Assembly: GCA_002305725.1 (NCBI GenBank)
Contig: DBQM01000018.1
Location: 1-26,435, forward strand
Direction of reading: 5' to 3'
DNA from: Ruminococcus sp. UBA1394
GTDB lineage: Bacteria; Bacillota; Clostridia; Oscillospirales; Ruminococcaceae
Length of the DNA stretch: 26,435 nt
The position numbers were made by a program, and so were the translations under genes. The notes beneath the pieces were generated by a model. That model saw only the letters and a program-made list of their open reading frames with translations, ran no database searches and was not told the origin of the DNA. Below, piece by piece: positions 23,593-26,435 of this stretch; position 1 is the stretch's first letter, and the number at the start of each line of letters is the position of its first letter.

Positions 23593-23912
23593 ACTTTTTC
23601 AAAACGCTCAACGTCTGTTACAAAAATAGTTGCTCCGCCCACCGATACTTCAACCGGAAATGATGTGTATGTGCCCAGTCCGTAGGAAGTTCCGGAAGGA
23701 ACAAACTGCTTTCTCTTATGGCTTTTGGAACTTATTAATTCAATGACCTCGTCAACCTTTTCATCATCTGTACAGATAAGAAAAGTTGTGTTTCCGGCGC
23801 TTAAAAAACCGCCTGTGGAGGCAAGCTTTGTTGCAAAAAAGCCGTTTTTGGTAAGTGCCTTTGAAACCGCCTGGCTGTCATCGCCGTTTACTACTGCAAA
23901 AATCAGTTTCAT
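23589..23912 (-). CDS. darA: Cyclic-di-AMP receptor DarA (PstA)
   Basis: DarA is a trimeric PII-like protein that binds cyclic di-AMP. The 107 residues are full length: MKLIFAVVNGDDSQAVSKAL, then LASTGGFLSAGNTTFLICTD, and KRKQFVPSGTSYGLGTYTSFPVEVSVGGATIFV. The TGGFL-G and GGATIF segments line the nucleotide site in known structures. Its downstream target is unknown even in Bacillus. It lies between the decarboxylase-like gene (35 bases before) and holB (4-base overlap), the standard Firmicute arrangement except that tmk is missing. Confidence 0.95.
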   Translation of the reverse strand: MKLIFAVVNGDDSQAVSKALTKNGFFATKLASTGGFLSAGNTTFLICTDDEKVDEVIELISSKSHKRKQFVPSGTSYGLGTYTSFPVEVSVGGATIFVTDVERFEKV

Positions 23913-23947
23913 ATGTATATCTGTCCTTTCGGCTTGTATTCACTAAT

Positions 23948-25237
23948 TTATTTTACCACATTTACAGTTAAAATACCATACCTTTTGAAAATTTTAATGC
24001 AGTTTTTATCTATTATCTCGCCGCTTGCCGCAACAGGTACTGCCGGAGGACAGGGTACATTAACTCCTGCGCATATCCTCCCCTCGCTTTCCTCAACGGG
24101 TATTTCCTCATAATCGCTCAGTACTGCCTCTCTCACTTTTAACGCAGTTTCCGGCTGAAGAAACGAGATTTTTCCGCTGCAAACCGGCGGTTTTGGAGCG
24201 CACTTCATGAGAATATCAGCAGTCCTTTCGATTTCCTCCGGTGTGTTCATGGGAGAAAACAGAAGTACTATACAGCCGCTGTCGGCATACTCGCATTCAA
24301 TCCCGAAACTTCTCAGCTGGTCTGCAAGGTCTTTGCCGTCGCATAAAAGAGTAAGGTGAAAAGGTTCTCCGCTGTAGACTTCATACCGTCCGCTGATTCT
24401 TTTTCTTAAAGCGTCCAGTGCGCAGACCGCCCTTTTCACATCATCTTCAAGGCGTTCTGCAATATACCCTGCACACAGATCAAGCGACGCCATTATAAGA
24501 TAGCTTGGACTTGTGGAACCGAAAAGCGACATTGCCGCCTTTGCCCTGTCAGCGTATGCCGGATTCATAATGTGCAGATACGCTCCCCCTGTCAGCGCCG
24601 GCAGCATTTTGTGGGCAGAATCACAGCAGATATCCGCTCCGAGCTGTGACGGGTGAGTCCCCATTGCAACAGTATGTGCGCCGTGGGCATTATCGACCAG
24701 CAGTACGGCATTGTAACGGTGACACAGCTTTGAAATCCCCCCGATATCCGCAGTTTTTCCCAGATAATCGGGTGAAGTAAGGTAAATGCAGGCATTTCTA
24801 TGCTGTTTCAGCATTTCCTCTGCTTTGTCGTATGGAAATCCGCCGGAAAGAATACCTCCGCTGTAATCCGGAAAAAGCCACAGCGGCTGAATGTCAAGGA
24901 GCGCACAGGCGGCAAGAAAGCTGCGGTGTACATTGCGCACGGCAATGACAGTACGGTTTTCCTGTTTCATAAGCGCAAGCATTGTCTGAATACAAAGCGT
25001 CGAACCGCCTGTGCTGTAACAGGTGCGGACTGTGTGATAAAGGCGGGAGGTGTTTTTCTCGCTCTCCTCAATTATCCCCGACGCTTCAAAAAGGCTGTCC
25101 GCACCGCTTATTTCCGTTATATCACACTCAAAGGCTTTAAGGGGCGCAGGTGCTTTTCCCTTGTGCCCCGGCATATGTAACCGCAGGGTATCCGAACGGC
25201 TGTAATTTTCAAGAAAGTCATAAATGGGTGTTTTCAT
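23948..25237 (-). CDS. Orn/Lys/Arg decarboxylase-fold PLP enzyme (YaaO-like)
   Basis: A fold-type I PLP enzyme of the group that includes YaaO and the biosynthetic arginine decarboxylase SpeA of Bacillus. Visible are the N-terminal RLHMPGHKG (19-27), a GADSLFEA substrate loop, STGGSTLCIQTM (cofactor phosphate), VDNAHGAH (D182, H185) and the PLP lysine K210 in CDSAHKMLPALTGGAYLH. The 429 residues are shorter than inducible lysine/ornithine decarboxylases, because the wing and part of the C-terminal domain are absent. It probably decarboxylates a basic amino acid for polyamine synthesis; which one cannot be read. It starts 10 bases after the sigma-like gene, with AAGGAAAAA as ribosome site. Confidence 0.88.
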   Translation of the reverse strand: MKTPIYDFLENYSRSDTLRLHMPGHKGKAPAPLKAFECDITEISGADSLFEASGIIEESEKNTSRLYHTVRTCYSTGGSTLCIQTMLALMKQENRTVIAVRNVHRSFLAACALLDIQPLWLFPDYSGGILSGGFPYDKAEEMLKQHRNACIYLTSPDYLGKTADIGGISKLCHRYNAVLLVDNAHGAHTVAMGTHPSQLGADICCDSAHKMLPALTGGAYLHIMNPAYADRAKAAMSLFGSTSPSYLIMASLDLCAGYIAERLEDDVKRAVCALDALRKRISGRYEVYSGEPFHLTLLCDGKDLADQLRSFGIECEYADSGCIVLLFSPMNTPEEIERTADILMKCAPKPPVCSGKISFLQPETALKVREAVLSDYEEIPVEESEGRICAGVNVPCPPAVPVAASGEIIDKNCIKIFKRYGILTVNVVK

Positions 25238-25247
25238 AGGTTTTTCC

Positions 25248-25541
25248 TTATAAATAATAATATTTCAGGAATTTGTATATCCTGTCCCTTGCACGCTTGA
25301 TAGTCCTTGAAACAGTTGAGGGTGCAAGGTCAAGCTTACCGGCAATTTCCGACACGCCAAATCCCTTATAATAGTATAGCACAATTATCTCTCTTTGTCT
25401 TGGGGTAAGTTCATTTTTTATTACCTTTGCCATTGTGCATTTTACCTTTTCAATAAGCTCCGAGTTTGTTCCGGCTTCGTCCGCCGACATTTCTGATATC
25501 TTCCTGTCAAACTCAAGGGCATCCATTGAAACTCTTCTCAT
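25248..25541 (-). CDS. Sigma-70 region 4-only protein
   Basis: A 97-residue protein with a single recognisable part: a sigma region 4 helix-turn-helix, LTPRQREIIVLYYYKGFGVSEIAGKLDLAPSTVSRTIKRARDRIYKFLKYY (about 45-95). The first 44 residues are acidic and do not contain region 2, so it cannot be a complete sigma factor. It may be a regulator, a sigma-like remnant or one half of a split sigma. The start chosen (25541) has GGAGAT 11 bases upstream; M6 is an alternative. It heads the operon, with promoter and LexA-like box 160 bases upstream. Confidence 0.85.
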   Translation of the reverse strand: MRRVSMDALEFDRKISEMSADEAGTNSELIEKVKCTMAKVIKNELTPRQREIIVLYYYKGFGVSEIAGKLDLAPSTVSRTIKRARDRIYKFLKYYYL

Positions 25542-25701
25542 TATTTATATAAATCTCCATTCTGCCGCTTTAGTACCAGCACAGGCAGGAACAAAAATCT
25601 CACAAGCGGCGCAAAAGAGATTTTCTGTCCGATGGCTGTATCACCTGTCCGTATTGTCCGGCAATTACTGACCAATAATCACCTTCAAGGCATCTTAAAA
25701 A

Positions 25702-25713
25702 GAACATTTGTTC
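25702..25713. promoter_or_regulatory. LexA-like box on the operon promoter
   Basis: GAACATTTGTTC is a perfect palindrome with the GAAC-N4-GTTC core of the Gram-positive SOS box (consensus CGAACRNRYGTTYG); the two outermost bases differ. It starts 6 bases downstream of the -10 box, over the expected transcription start, a position typical of LexA repression. Confidence 0.6.
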
Positions 25714-25719
25714 ACTTCC

Positions 25720-25748
25720 ATTATATACCTGTTTTTGTAATTTGTCAA
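25720..25748 (-). promoter_or_regulatory. Sigma-A promoter of the 25541-21704 operon
   Basis: Minus-strand TTGACA (25743-25748), a 17-base spacer and TATAAT (25720-25725), a perfect consensus. The leader of about 170 bases contains a 35-codon ORF (MFFLRCLEGDYW...) without a ribosome site. Confidence 0.85.
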
Positions 25749-25810
25749 GTTCTATTTTCTGAAATATCGCATAAGAATATTTCATGAACATAATTGCAAA
25801 GGAGAAAAAA

Positions 25811-26377
25811 ATGAAACTGCTGTTAATAAACAAGGACAACCCTCTGCCCGAATGTTACAAGCCTGTATTAAAGGAAGTCGGGGACGGCTATTTTCTGGAG
25901 GCAAGCGCCGCCTGTGCCATGAGAAAAATGCTGTGCGCCGCTTTGTCATGCGGAATACATCTGCGTGTTTTTTCGGCGTACCGCAGTATATCCTATCAGA
26001 AAGGTCTTTTCAACGAGGACGTTGACCGCTATATGCTGACCGGTATGAGCTTCGAGGAGGCGTACAAAAAAACTGCTCTGAGCGTTGCCATACCCGGCTA
26101 CAGCGAACACAACGCCGGACTTGCCGCCGATATTTCGACACAGGACTGGCAGGGGGAAATAAACGAAAGCTTTGAGAATACACCCGAATTTGAGTGGCTT
26201 GACAAAAACGCTCATTGCTTCGGCTTTATACTGCGCTATCCTAAAAACAAGACCGCCATAACCGGCATTACATACGAGCCGTGGCACTATCGCTATGTTG
26301 GTGCGGCACACGCAAAAAACATAAAAAGAATGGGCATTACCCTTGAAGAATATTTAAAGGCAACACCGCATAATTAG
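25811..26377 (+). CDS. M15-family D-alanyl-D-alanine carboxypeptidase/dipeptidase
   Basis: A 188-residue zinc peptidase of the VanY/DdcY (M15B) type that would cut D-Ala-D-Ala from peptidoglycan precursors. The zinc ligands are H100 and D107 (GYSEHNAGLAADIS) and H159 (EPWHYRYVG), with E156 as catalytic base; SAYRSISYQ (55-63) is the usual substrate-side motif. I start at 25811, six bases after GGAG; an ATG at 25784 has no ribosome site. Unlike most family members it shows no signal peptide or membrane anchor: it begins MKLLLINKDNPLP. It would therefore be cytoplasmic or exported by another route. It is divergent from the darA-holB operon and followed by only a weak hairpin (GCGGC...GCCGC, 26378-26395). 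Confidence 0.9.
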   Translation: MKLLLINKDNPLPECYKPVLKEVGDGYFLEASAACAMRKMLCAALSCGIHLRVFSAYRSISYQKGLFNEDVDRYMLTGMSFEEAYKKTALSVAIPGYSEHNAGLAADISTQDWQGEINESFENTPEFEWLDKNAHCFGFILRYPKNKTAITGITYEPWHYRYVGAAHAKNIKRMGITLEEYLKATPHN

Positions 26378-26435
26378 CGGCTGACGCCTTTGCCGCACAT
26401 CTGCTTGCAATTTTTCCGTCATATCACACAAAAAT

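Noticed and set aside
25600..25839. Minus-strand frame and possible degenerate repeat unit around 25668-25690
   Set aside because: The match to the palindrome core (GACCAATA) is short and lacks the pairing arm and the CTAC tag. The frame has no ribosome site and spans the promoter.

Overview
The window looks like chromosome from a strictly anaerobic gut or rumen Firmicute of the Ruminococcus type (Oscillospiraceae). The basis is the gene set: an H2-sensing [FeFe]-hydrogenase locus, a fused aldehyde/alcohol dehydrogenase AdhE, a pyrophosphate-type phosphofructokinase, a lipoprotein GH5 cellulase, and the Gram-positive block decarboxylase-darA-holB-ricT. Several genes have near-consensus sigma-A promoters (TTGACA-17-TATAAT). 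Most of the window has a moderate GC content, about 43% on lines I counted. The assignment to Ruminococcus, and the likeness to R. albus, is inference from gene content. There are no rRNA, tRNA or CRISPR signals, and no transposase or phage genes.

Layout. 1-3393 (minus strand) is one operon read right to left: a small [2Fe-2S] thioredoxin-like protein, a sensory hydrogenase with a PAS domain (HydS), a SpoIIE/PP2C phosphatase, and the first 91 codons of a catalytic hydrogenase (HydA2 type) cut by the window edge. 3499-4167 is a low-GC segment bounded by an 11-bp inverted repeat and carrying one unknown gene. Then come deoD (minus) and a plus-strand pair of an ECF sigma factor and a membrane protein with a large extracellular beta-propeller, probably its anti-sigma factor. 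7996-10638 is adhE with a perfect Rex-type operator on its promoter. A C_GCAxxG_C_C protein and a PPi-dependent phosphofructokinase follow, with an AraC regulator divergent from the latter across a 641-bp gap. An AI-2E-type permease and nadB-nadC (without nadA) are next. 18233-19431 holds two small genes, each inside the same promoter/terminator shell. A cellulase is on the plus strand. 21704-25541 (minus) is an operon of a sigma-region-4 protein, an Orn/Lys/Arg decarboxylase-fold enzyme, darA, holB and ricT. A cytoplasmic M15 peptidase closes the window.

How the parts fit. Redox balance is the common theme on the left: HydS and its phosphatase probably sense H2 and tune hydrogenase expression, while Rex senses NADH/NAD+ and tunes ethanol formation by AdhE. 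These are the two electron sinks of such fermenters.

The least explained structures are: (a) a family of palindromic repeats in alternating orientation between genes, (b) the two unrelated genes in near-identical regulatory shells, (c) a step in base composition inside the SpoIIE gene at a domain boundary, (d) a LexA-like box on the promoter ahead of the darA-holB-ricT operon, and (e) the sigma/beta-propeller pair.
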